Assembly (NCBI GenBank): GCA_025618425.1
Contig: CM046832.1
Span: forward strand, 59,522,087 to 59,586,086
Source: Heliocidaris tuberculata
Taxonomy: Eukaryota > Echinodermata > Echinoidea > Camarodonta > Echinometridae
Reading direction: 5' to 3'
Length of the DNA stretch: 64,000 bases
Both the position numbers and the translations under genes were made by a program. Position 1 is the stretch's first letter. Every line of letters begins with the position of its first letter. Below the pieces are notes generated by a model, which made no database searches, had not been told where the DNA came from, and saw only the letters and a program-made list of their open reading frames with translations. This document shows positions 24,791 through 35,472 of this stretch, piece by piece.

Positions 24791-26045
24791 TTTTTTTTTT
24801 TTAAATAACATCGAATGTGGGACGAAAGAAAAGAACTGCTAGATTAATCAAGGATTTCGTGATCCGAGACTTGTTGGGATTGCAATCAGATATCTACCTC
24901 TAGGCGATGATTTTTCGGTAAAAATAATAAAAAAAAACATGCTTGGCTTTCTGAATCGGATGTTCCCTCATACTATATCTGCAAAAAAAAAAAATTATAA
25001 AGCGACAAATCCGTGGAAGATAAGCCAGGAAGAGAGAGAGGGGGACCTTGATAAAATCATGTAGGAAAGAGGAGAATCAGATCAGAGAGAGAGAAGTAAT
25101 GCTATACCTGGCATTGCCAGTGGGTAAAGTATTTCAAACAAACTTCACAATTAGCAGAAGGATGCACGTAGTTTCAAAGAAGTAGGTTTGGTTTGGCTTT
25201 AAAAATAGTTTTGCTGTAATGATGCATGAAATCAAATGAATCCTTTCTCAATGCATTTTGTCCCCAGGGTTTTCAAGAAATTTACCAAGAGTCCTAATCA
25301 ATTCTATTGAGAAGGTGTGCTGTAAAGCGGTAAAGCGGAAAGACACCCATCACATGCCGGCCATTTCAACCTTGTAATTAACAGCACGACATTTAAGTTT
25401 GTATCAAATTATCAAAGTCTGCGGAATGCACCACAAAATTAATTGCTTCGATTGTTAAGCCATCTAACTATTCAAAAAGTGAATAATTGAACGGTTCAGT
25501 TTTGACTCCATTATATATTCCGAAGTTGATTATCATAAAGATACAATTTTGTATTAAGTAAATTATCCTGATCGATAATCGCATCGGAACTGTTGTTTTC
25601 TTTTACATATTCTTTTGTAGATTATTGATGACCGCTGCCTTTCACAAGATCTTCGCCTCCGTAAGAGAAGTCTTAAAAACTCGGTTTGACTGATATAACC
25701 CAAGTTGAAAAGGCCTTTGTGGAGAAAAAAAAAATGTCTGTCACCTGTAACACTTTTTGTTGATTATATCCAATTATTGGCATGTCACGCTGTGTTGAGT
25801 GTGTTTTCATATCATTCACCAAGACGAATGAAACATAAGGACGCATTGAAAATAATGACAATATTAAAGACTCGGTAAAAGAATAACATATACATGTGGG
25901 AACAGAGTCTTAAAATATTAAAAAAATGACCTACCACTTATAGCAGCTATAAAGGCAAATTAGTATTTATTATGTCAAAGCAATTCTAGAAAATAACAAT
26001 CTAACCCTTATTGTTTACTCACATACCCCCCCCCCCCCAAAAAAA

Positions 26046-26077
<32 letters not shown>

Positions 26078-26798
26078 AAAAGTGAACGAAATAGAGAACG
26101 AAACAAGTCAATAAAAAATTAATTCAAATTCATTTCACAATTTCAGTGCCGATTGAAATCTTTAAGAAAATATACGACATATCATTGTTTTGAAAAATAA
26201 GCCTGAAATCTAGTTTGTTATGTGAGTGATAAACAAGCCGAATGATGCCAGTGTTTTCGGTGTCATGAATACTTTTTGGTAATGGAAATGGTTACAAAAG
26301 AACCGACCTCATCAACGATATTCTTCATCTTACTGTGCCCATCTATCTTTACTTCAAAGTGGCTTACTTTGTTTCAAGAGTTGTGTCATCAATTATATCT
26401 GACAAGAATAATACGTCAGACACCGCCGATGAAGCATAAACAGATAAATTGCTTCCTTCTGGCAATCGTTTCAACAGTGTTCAATGGATAAATATAAATT
26501 TATCCCGCTTTATTTATGAAGAGGCTATTTCTTTAACGAGGTGCTTGTGATATTTTTTTCCGCTTCATTTTGATGGTTTTATAACCATTATGCAAAATAT
26601 TTTGTTCTGATCAAGCTACTTTCCAAACTGTTAAAATGGAAATTAATTTTACTTGCTTTATCATGACTATGCTTCAGTTAACTTCAAAGAATCTTCATAT
26701 TTTTAAAAATTATTATTATTGAACTCAGGATTTTAATATTTATCGAGGTAAGTAGGAACATAATTAGAGAGGTTACTAATATTGTTTTGTCATCTCTT
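24791..26798. other. No gene recognised; homopolymers
   Basis: Contains poly-C then poly-A at 26027-26062. No supported gene. Confidence 0.35.
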
Positions 26799-27366
26799 TA
26801 AAGGAGAAGTCAACCCTGGTATGTAGTTGATTTGAATTAAAGCAGAAAAATGAGAGAAAAGATTAGTAAAATTCTAAACAAAATCCGACAAGAAATGAGA
26901 AAGTGATAAATTTCAATATCAGTTTAATAATTTATAATTAATCAAACGTAAATTAGCAACTCGGTGACGTATCTTGCGAGGTCCTCTCCCATTTGGTATA
27001 TAACAGAAAATTGTATTAAATTTTTTTTTTTCGTTTTTTGGTTGTTGATGAAGCAATACATCTGTTTCATACAGGTTTTGTGTAAAAACATTATGTGCAG
27101 TGATAATATTTAGGTTGCATGTATGATTAAATATTTTCTTTAGAAAAAGTGGAAATCTATGATTTTTTTTTAGTACAGGGCAAATGGGAGAGGACCTCGC
27201 AAGATACGTCACGGAGTTGCCAATTTGTGTTTGCTTGATTACAACTTAGCAAATTCATAACTTTCTTTATTCTTGTCGGATTTTGCTAAAACATTCATCA
27301 ATCTTTGTCTTTAATTTCTCTCCTTCTTTTAAAACCAACGTGATATCAGGGTGGACTTCCCCTTTC
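26799..27366. mobile_element. Long-inverted-repeat MITE, second member of the AAAGGGGAAGT family
   Basis: Left end TTTAAAGGAGAAGTCAACCC, right end AGGGTGGACTTCCCCTTT, inverted as in the 13935 element. Deeper in, a perfect 32-bp inverted pair (26964-26995 with 27181-27212) starts GTGACGTATC and reads into GAGGTCCTCTCCCATTTG. The layout (AAAGG end, AT-rich arm, ACGTCA-like block, CCCAT block) parallels the 13.9-kb copy, but the arm sequences differ. Confidence 0.7.
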
Positions 27367-27527
27367 AGGTAATTGCGAGAAAACACTTAGTATCTGACTC
27401 GGGGTGGGGACTTTATGGTAACAGGGGTTTTGTCCAATGAAAGCATACTACTTAAATATCCTTCCTTACGTTCCATGTAAAAAGCCAAGTATTGGTTTTG
27501 CAACTGTTATAATATTAATAATATTCT

Positions 27528-27667
27528 GGGCCTTCTTGCATAAAAAGTTGCGTTTAATCGCAACTCAAAAAATTAAAACTTGATTTTCAGCCAATCAGGA
27601 TCACGTATTTGGGACGTATTTAATTTCTTGAGTTGCGATTAAACGCAACTTTTTTATGCAAGAGCCC
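27528..27667. mobile_element. CCAAT-loop foldback element, TTGCGTTTAATCGCAA type
   Basis: GGGCCTTCTTGCATAAAAAG and TTGCGTTTAATCGCAACTCA on the left are mirrored at the right by TGAGTTGCGATTAAACGCAA and TTTTTATGCAAGAGCCC. The loop contains CAGCCAATCAGG. Non-coding palindrome of about 140 bp. It resembles the 52562 element in both arms and loop. Confidence 0.75.
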
Positions 27668-27715
27668 TTGACTTATATAGCGCCTAATATATGTATGATG
27701 TCTCTCAGCGCTTTA

Positions 27716-28753
27716 TACAGTGCGTCCCAGAAAAAAAATTAACAGTCAGGAAAAGTCTCCCTAAATAAATATTTCAAAATATTTAAAGCAAAATTTCATA
27801 TCTGTAGATAGCTTATGGTCTCTTTTATTAAATGACACCTAAATATCTGGCATTATTATATGCTTGAGTGAACAAATGCCACTTTTGTAAAAAATAAAAG
27901 AAAAAAAAGTGCAAAATCCAGACTTGACAAGAATTGGTATTTGTTCTGGCTTGTATCAACACAGTTGAGAGTCATGTAAAGGCTTAGAAATGTTCACATT
28001 TTGATCAATAACAGACAATTTAATTAAAAATAGGTTTTGTTCTCTGTGTACTTACGGAACTCATCAACATTATCATGCTTCAGTGAGCAATTAACTACTT
28101 TATTGAGTGCTTTGAAATATTAATTTAGGCCAGTTTTTAATTCAAGCTGGGTTTCTCAGTCAACCATAAAGATTTGATGGGATTTGTCAGGACATACAGA
28201 AAATAAAGCCTGTCCTTTCATAAATTGCCTTTTAATAATCTGAATGTGAACATTTTAAAGCCTTTTCAAGACTCTCAACTTTGTTCATACCAGTGAGAAC
28301 CAATACAATTCTGTTGTCAATCATGGATTTCCCACCATTTCGCAGCAATAGCTTTTGCTTACTCAAGCGTAAAACATCGTTCGATGTTTTGGTGTCATGT
28401 GATAGGAGAGACCCTAAGTTATCCATAGGTATGAAATTCCGTGAATATATTTTGAAATGTTCATGTGAGGACTGAGGAGACATTTTCCTACTGTCAACTT
28501 TTAACGGTTCTCAAAAATTGTATACACACCAGCCAGAACAAATGTCCCTTCTTGTCGAGTCTGGATTTTGCACCCTTTCGCAAAAGTCGCTATTGCTCAC
28601 TCGAGTTTAAAATATCGCCAGGTTTTATGGTGTCATTTGATAGAAGAGACCCTAAGCTATCCACAGGTATAAAACTTTCCGACAAATATTTTGAAATATT
28701 TATTTGGGAAGACTTTTTCTGACTGTTAACTCTTTTTTTTGTGACGCACTGTA
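27716..28753. mobile_element. Composite foldback, CAGTGCGTC ends, built from roughly 235-bp units
   Basis: TA-CAGTGCGTCCCAGAAAAAAA begins the element and TTTTTTTTGTGACGCACTG-TA ends it. The ends continue as inverted AACAGTCAGGAAAAGTCT / GACTTTTTCTGACTGTTAA. Blocks containing AGAGACCCTAAG(C/T)TATCCA occur at 28411 and 28643 as direct repeats about 232 bp apart, and once inverted near 27805-27825. So the element contains at least three copies of one unit. TA flanks and CAGTGCGTC ends suggest a mariner-like origin. No transposase frame. Confidence 0.65.
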
Positions 28754-28893
28754 GATATATAAGGTACATTGTATTAACTGTGCATATTTATTTCACAACG
28801 GGCGATGTATTAAGAGCGGTTACTTTGCTTTGTCCTCTTTTCCACTTCTCTTTCCTCTTTCCCTTTGTCCCAGCCCCACTCCAACCCCAAACG

Positions 28894-28897
<4 letters not shown>

Positions 28898-28945
<48 letters not shown>
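28898..28945. repeat. (TC)n(TA)n microsatellite
   Basis: (TC)n for about 36 bp followed by (TA)n. Confidence 0.9.
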
Positions 28946-30452
28946 TTCCTTTCCATTAAGGCGTATTCCGATGCCCCCTCACATTACGCCAAACGATATG
29001 TCTAATAACCATGACAAACGTATACCCAGAGAGACTTCGCCTCGCTACCTATATGATCGGATTACGGATACTGTCTGTGAATTCTCTTCTTCTTCAGAGG
29101 CCCAAGTGCACATCTTAATATTTCGAATCCACAGTAGTCAAAAAGAAAGAACAGAAATTAATGAAAACAATGTTACCTTTGTAAAGAGAGAGAGGGGGAG
29201 GGGTGGTGGTAATAATTGATGTGGTTTTTAAATGAAGTATTCATCTTTGGGATATCTTTCCCAACTCCAATTCTGTAGCTGTTACTTAGACGTTTCTGCC
29301 GATTGAATCTTCAATGGGAAAATATACAGGGGGTGTTATTGACACCTAAAGCTTTGAAACTCACATTAGTATTAATGATCATGACCCTGTGGATTAGAAG
29401 GTCATGTATTCCGACGCTAAAAACTTGACAACAAAAAGGAAGACATCAAAGTCTGAACGATCCTTAATGTAGACTGGGCGATGAATGAAATGCGACGATT
29501 GACTGTTCAATACCAAAGTTTTGGTTTGGGATCAATCAGCACGTCATGACATCTTGACTTTTCATGCACAATCAGTATTTAGGAAGCACCTTACTTGGTT
29601 TATTTAGGTGGCTCCCATGTTATTAGACTGATTGGAATAACACCCAGGTTCACAGTTCCAAGGAGCTAGCCTCATGTTATTGTAATCGACTTGGTCTCCA
29701 GCTATCCTCCGCAATTCAGAGTCACACGGGTCGATGATTGTTGAAATAGGTGCACTAAACGATCGTAGACCTTAACTTTGAATTTCGAGGAACCATTCAT
29801 ATTTTATACGCTGAATTGAAGGCTCCGCTGTGCTTGACCATTTCATTAAGCGATGCATGCAACTACGAATCCCAAATCCCGTATTGTTAAACCTGGCTTA
29901 ATATATTTCCAGGTTTAAAAGAGTGCCAAGAGTTAACATTTTTATTCCGTACAAGTTCATGTAACAAGATGAATAATTTCACGACTTACGTTATGAAATG
30001 AAAACGTGAGATTGATTTTATGATTTATGTTACTACAGAATTATCGAAATTTTCAGAGAATGAAGAATTTAACACTGTGCCTTCCATAGATCTGTAGACT
30101 ATCTCCACCCTCTAAGACTAGGTTTATGCACACCGACTGAAGAGTATACTAGTGTCAGATGAAGTTCTTGTAAGTACACTTGAATACTCCATCAGTTATT
30201 TCTTTATAAAATTTATAGAAGATTGCAGGGGTTCCTCCTAAAATATATATGCATTTTACAGGGGTTAGGGATCAAACAAGTAAACTTAAAACTTTTTTTC
30301 GGGCTATTCAAAATTTTAAAAGTTACAATGATAGATATGAGAGAATTTAATAATTTTGAGGTTGGCGTTGCTATTATCATCTTTAATACATATAGCAATC
30401 AATCAAAATCATTATATGATGAATGGAGTACTCATTTGACAAAAAAAGCTGG

Positions 30453-30459
<7 letters not shown>
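28946..30459. other. No gene recognised
   Basis: Unassigned sequence, with short frames only. Confidence 0.35.
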
Positions 30460-30486
<27 letters not shown>

Positions 30487-30489
<3 letters not shown>

Positions 30490-30751
30490 TGTAAAAAATA
30501 ACTGTAAAACAACAGGTTTTTTATCCCTTGAAATTACAAGTTATTGCCGTTTATATTTCAATTTTACAGTCTTTTCCTGTAAAACAACAGCAAGTGTGTT
30601 GGTTTACCGAAAATCAGCATATATTTACATAATTTTATTGTAAATATATGCTGATTTCCCGTTTAAAAAAAACTGTGGAAAAAACGGGCATTCCCGGCAT
30701 CCTAACTGCCAGGAAATTCCCGTGAAAAAAACGGCATTTTTTTTTACAGTG
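30487..30751. mobile_element. TA-flanked MITE, CACTGTAAAAAA ends
   Basis: CACTGTAAAAAATAAC at the left and TTTTTTTTACAGTG at the right are inverted, with TA before the left end next to a (TA)n run. The centre holds a near-perfect palindrome AATCAGCATATATTTACA / TGTAAATATATGCTGATT (30612-30655). CTGTAAAACAACAG words are repeated. Non-coding. Confidence 0.65.
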
Positions 30752-31457
30752 CAAGGTCGTATTCCTCAATCCCTTTCACGTTAATCGACATCCTGTTCCT
30801 TGGTCACTTGCCCATCTTATCATGCAATACTATTCCTCGGTCAATAGAATCCGATATTTCATTTGAACTTTACCAGATTACAAACTGAATCAAATTTTGG
30901 TGGTGGAATGCTTCTTTAAACTTAATAGGAAATGCCCGACACGCCTTCGATTTTGTCCGCGATGAAATTCGCTGGATCTGAAAAAAGTGAAGAGAGGACA
31001 GTGCACAGATTAAGAATTACTTTTTCCTCAGTGGTCATTAGTTGAAGCATTGTATAAAGATCGACGTGTGATGTTATTCATATTGTGACGGTTAATCACG
31101 TGTTCCTCAGTGGTAATTCAGGTAATGAACTCTAACAATATGAAAAGCATTATACATCGAACTTTAGACAACGCTGTATTCATTGATTTTGAACTGTTAT
31201 CGCACGACATACAATCGATCATCGATCACGTTATTTTCTCAGTTTCAAAATACTATTTGACATCCTTGATTCTAACTCTAAACGTCAATTGAACTGAAGA
31301 CCGCAAAGAGATTTCCTGGTGGTGCACTGTGAGATTAATCCCGATCTAGTTCTGTGGTACTAGTACACAAATATTTAGCAGGTTAGTCTGCAAAAAATGA
31401 CATAAAGAGGTTAAGCTTCCCTCGGATGTGCCCCCCTTGAGCTGGAGTATACTCGTC

Positions 31458-31760
31458 CAGTAGTGGATTTGGAGTTCTCGGGCAGGGGTGGGGGCACAAT
31501 TTGGAAATTACCTGAAAAACGCACGCATTATAATCATATTTTGGGGGCTGCCTTTCTCCTCTAAAATTCTTTGATGAGGGGGGGGGGGGGGAAATCCACT
31601 TTTCAGGTGCCTTTTGGGGTCTAAATTCCACACGGGGCCACAAAGGGTGGATCGTTTTCTGTTGATGGAAGGGTACGTAAGATATACCTGATTAGATTTG
31701 GTTGGGGGGGGGGGGGTTGTCTCCTCCCCCCCCCCCCGGAACTCCTTGGATTTGCCACTG
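31458..31760. mobile_element. hAT-like MITE, GC-rich (CAGTAGTGGATTTGG ends)
   Basis: CAGTAGTGGATTTGGAGTT at the left and AACTCCTTGGATTTGCCACTG at the right are inverted. The interior is dominated by G and C runs with GGGGCAC words, as in the copy at 58879. No matching 8-bp flank is visible, so the insertion is old or the ends are decayed. Confidence 0.5.
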
Positions 31761-32215
31761 TGGTCATACGCCTTAAGTCTTCACGCCCCACCTCCTCCCC
31801 AACAGCAAGGAGCAGCAACCAGGTGCTCTTTGGTTACAGTTTATTATTCGGTATTCTGTAAATAAGAACCTATCTCGTGGGATATTACGTCAGTGTGTTG
31901 ATTTATTTCACGTCTACCAATCCTTCCTCTCCATCATCCACACTTGTCTTTTCATGTAGGTCCACTACGACGTGTAAAAGTCGTTTTCCAGCGGGGAAAA
32001 AAACAATTAAAATATTAAATTTTCTGGGTGAGGCGACCTTGTGAAGGGATGAAATCAATTACGTATCTTGGACAGCGCTTCTGATCAATAACGGATGGAA
32101 CACAAGAAAAGATGGCAGGGCATATGGGGAAGATTTACACAGAGGTGGTTCCCAGTTCAATGAACCCAATTGTCGTGATACGGGTGGCGCCACGGTACAG
32201 GATAAGAATAACGGT
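31761..32215. other. No gene recognised
   Basis: Moderate-GC sequence without a supported frame. It lies immediately upstream of the weak coding candidate at 32260. Confidence 0.3.
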
Positions 32216-32259
32216 GCCTTCTCTGACAACGCTCATGCCTTTGCCTGTGTTGTAGGAAT

Positions 32260-32541
32260 ATGGAGCCCCCATCATTATCTTCGTCATCACCGTCATCTCT
32301 CCAGTACAGTGATGCCCTTGACGCGATCACATCATTACCTATAACTTACCCTACCTATCAGGACTATTGCCCTTTAAGATATTTCTTGATAGCAGATACC
32401 CGGTTACCACCTCCGGAATTGAGCGAGTTGATGATGCCTACGATGTCTTTGGGCCGAGGCACTAGGCACGAGGCCATGTATTTTGACCCGACGTCTCATT
32501 ATTCAAAGTCGAATCCACTTACAATCCTCTTTACGTTATAA
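32260..32541 (+). CDS. Weak candidate small protein or exon, function unknown
   Basis: A 93-residue frame begins at an ATG with A at -3 and G at +4. It sits just after a pyrimidine-rich GCCTTTGCCTGTGTTGTAG, which looks like a splice acceptor. The product starts MEPPSLSSSSPSS and is rich in Pro, Ser, Leu and Met without a membrane segment or known motif. Codon choice looks more gene-like than in neighbouring frames, and a stop lies a short distance upstream in frame. Against it: no clear donor, no poly(A) signal nearby, and a short length. It could be a chance frame. Confidence 0.22.
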   Translation: MEPPSLSSSSPSSLQYSDALDAITSLPITYPTYQDYCPLRYFLIADTRLPPPELSELMMPTMSLGRGTRHEAMYFDPTSHYSKSNPLTILFTL

Positions 32542-32857
32542 AGTTGATTTTGATAAAATACACGTGAAATTGGAATATTGTATTTATAATGGCTGGTGGT
32601 AATATCTCCCGTAGTTGATAGATTGACTGATTGGTGTCTTAGCTTAAAGCTAATGTACAGTTTTTGGAAGCAAAAAGGAAATTGGAAAGAAACTTGTTAA
32701 ATGTAGTCGCATGTTGTTCTCCTTATATCAAAAGGTGTTTGTAAGAGATCATTGGTATCCATTTATGATTTCCACTGAATTTCAGTGTAAATATCTGTAT
32801 GGAATGCTAGATTAATACTGCGCTTCTCTAGGACCTTTCCACCCGTACGGCTTCCGG

Positions 32858-33452
32858 CCCCGGGGGGAGGGGGGGGGCACTCAGTATATAGTGTGTGGTG
32901 GGCATGTGCCGCAGAGTAGACCCCCATTTTTACACTCAAATTTCCATTCCAAAGCATACCATTTTTTCTTGTTGAGGAAAAGAAGAGAGAAAACCGTTCC
33001 AAAGCACCGCCTTTTTTTTTTCATTCCGTCGTTCTGGCCCGCCCCGCCCCGCCCTGCCCCGGGCCGTTTCGAAGACACCATAGACTTGCCATGACACACA
33101 GCTTATTTAGCGAATGGGAGCGTGTGTGTGTGTGTGTGGGAACCAGGGTAGCGTTTCATTAAACGGTCATAAGTACAAGTTCCCATTGAAACGCGTGTAT
33201 CAAAATCAATATGCGTTTCAATGTGATGTCGGCGAACTTGTACTTATGACGGTTTGGTGAAACGATGCCCAGGTCCTTAGCATCATATTTATATAGTAAT
33301 CCAGTTCCAAAGAGCCCCTTTTTCAAAAATGTTAGTAGTTCCGAAGACCATCCTTTTCATGATACGCTCGTTCCGAAGCCCCCTTTTTTAGCCTTGCCGG
33401 CGGCACATACCCACCACTTTTTGGGTCGAGTGCCCCCCCCCCCAGGCTCCCC
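32858..33452. mobile_element. GC-rich foldback with a nested foldback
   Basis: GGGGGGGCACTCAGTA...GGTGGGCATGTGCCGC (32866-32912) is mirrored by GCGGCACATACCCACCAC...GGGTCGAGTGCCCCCCC (33401-33440). Both arms continue with TTCCAAAG/CTTTTT-type blocks (for example GTTCCAAAGCACCGCC at 32996 and AGTTCCAAAGAGCCCC at 33304). The smaller palindrome at 33142-33272 interrupts it, consistent with insertion of one foldback into another. A (GT)n run lies at 33121-33138. Confidence 0.6.
33142..33272. mobile_element. Nested foldback, GCGTTTCATTAAAC ends
   Basis: AACCAGGGTAGCGTTTCATT and GTCATAAGTACAAG are mirrored by CTTGTACTTATGAC and GGTGAAACGATGCCCAGGT. The outer GCGTTTCAT word resembles that of the 52238 and 59737 elements, but the loop lacks the CCAAT word. 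Confidence 0.6.
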
Positions 33453-33856
33453 GCACAATAATCTTTGGGCTTCGCATGGAGATAACATGCGTGTCATTGT
33501 GTGTAGTATACACACAGAATCCTCACTGGCTTTACACTTGTGTGTAAAATGTATAGTGCATGCTGCTGTTGTTGGAATGTGCCTGGCCCAGTATATGAAT
33601 TAGTTTTGCCCTATATCGTTTACTATTAAACTTTAGGATGCGAAATCTTTCACAGAAACTTAGTATTGCTATAGTATCTTGCTATTTATCCAGCAAATAT
33701 GAGGAAAAGTATTTGAGGGCTTACGAAAATTATCCACTACCTTTAAAAGCGGATGTCATCAAGGATGGAAGGAATACAACCGGCTAGTGGAGCACATATA
33801 AGGGCGGCGGTTGAAAATGCTTAAACGTTCAAAGGTTCCGGTTTCGATGCTGACAT

Positions 33857-34364
33857 CAGCTACGTTTACACGATGGGAGCTAAAGTTTAAGTTTCGCTTG
33901 TAGTTTCAAAACTTTACGTTAACTTATAGTTATCTTGTAGTTTCAGACCGTATGAACGGACTCGTAGTTTCGAAACTTTAAGTTTACTTGTAGTTCTAGA
34001 ACTACAAGCGAGCTTGTGGTTAACATCGAAACCACGAGCAGTGGGTGGTCCTCCTTCGCAGTGTGGACACAATAAACTTTAAGTTTCGCAAGCTTGTAGT
34101 TAGCGATGACCTCACTGTTCATATTAAACTTCCAGGTCATATCCTTTGCGCGAATTATGAACACAGGATCTGTATGTGTACTGTACACACAATCGGTAGT
34201 ATCTACTTCCGGGGTTAACCACAACGATCGCTCGGCTTGTAGTTTCAGCTCGTTGTTTCGGGCTCGTGTGAACCCTCGTTGCGGTTAGGGAGTCGTGGTT
34301 TCGTTAACTCATAGCTTCGCTAACTTCAAGTTTCGAAACCACAAATCCCGTATGAACGTAGCTA
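33857..34364. mobile_element. Inverted-repeat element containing a TTGTAGTTTCGAAACTTTAAG motif array
   Basis: AGCTACGTTTACACG (33858) is mirrored by CGTATGAACGTAGCT (to 34363). Inside, a word close to CTTGTAGTTTCGAAAC and its complement is reiterated at least eight times (about 33900-34120 and 34235-34350), alternating with ACTTTAAGTTT. Non-coding, superfamily not determined. Confidence 0.5.
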
Positions 34365-34720
34365 GTATGCATGCGGTAAAATTTCCAGAATTTTAATGAA
34401 TCAAATTTGTTGGGAAAAGTTGATATCTTAAGCAGAAGAGAATGTAATGAATAGAAAAAAAAACATAGGAGATAACAAAAGACACACTGAAGGCGCTTGA
34501 ATTTCTTATCCTAGAATTGCAAATGCACTTTCCGTTGAAAGTACAAGTTTATGGAATTCGAGTTTGGTTTATGATGTAATTACATTATGTGAGCATTTGG
34601 TAAATTTAGCCTTACACTTAATTCATCTTGAAATGCCAATTTGATTAAGGTGACAGGAACAGGGCCTGCATTGTCATCTGACCTATGAAATGGCACCCTT
34701 ATCTTCATAATGTTACTTAC

Positions 34721-34802
34721 GTCTGTCTTGGTGGAAGGAGCGACGGCAGTTGAAAGGGAAGAGTGGTTTTGCATCGCTCCTAATTTAATGACTATACTGT
34801 CT
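34721..34802 (-). CDS. Candidate 82-nt exon with consensus splice sites
   Basis: On the minus strand CCTTTATTTTCCTTGCAG precedes the segment and GTAAGTAACA follows it, a strong acceptor and a perfect GTAAGT donor. The 82 nt stay open in one frame, entering with one base of a split codon and ending on a codon boundary. The translation includes DSIVIKLGAMQNHSS and APSTKTD, with one N-x-S site. No domain is recognisable and no partner exon was found. It may be one exon of an unseen gene on the minus strand, or a chance pairing of sites. Confidence 0.25.
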
Positions 34803-35415
34803 CTGCAAGGAAAATAAAGGAAAACCCATCTCTTGAGACCAGTCGAGAATGAATACACATCACTTTATACATAGAGTTAACTCCTTTCTGGCTCTGAGGG
34901 GACAAACTTTGGTTCCCTTTTAGTTCATTCTTGTATCAGCAATACGATGCTTATCATAGATATATTTTCCGGGAAAGTTTTTACATCTATTTAAAATATT
35001 TCTTAAAATATGTTTGGATCTTACTGCCCCCCCCCCCTTTTTCCCCCTCTCCCTTTAATCCCTCTGAATCGCATGAATGGTGTAATTCAATCGTATGACA
35101 AGCCTTTGGATCAGCCCGAAACCCCGCTGGTTTAGTGGATCCCTCGCTTGGGGTTAAGCCAGAAAGTAGAACAGCTGCAGAAGGAGACTAGATTGGCAGC
35201 AGTTGCAACTAGAGTTACACGCGCCATGTTTGCCTTCTGCTCCTGCCTGTTATCCGGCTCATGTTACTGCTACAACCTCGCGAAATTAAAAAAAGAAAAA
35301 AATGTCGAACAAAGAGAAATGGCTTGTAACGGGATAAAGGTAAACATCGTACTTGTGTGATTGATGAAATTGCGTGCATTCCCTTCCAGATTTTAGTTCT
35401 CGATACAGGCAGTTA

Positions 35416-35472
<57 letters not shown>

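Noticed and set aside
24539..24811. Long poly-Glu and poly-Leu reading frames
   Set aside because: They are direct translations of the (CTT)n microsatellite with no other sequence content.
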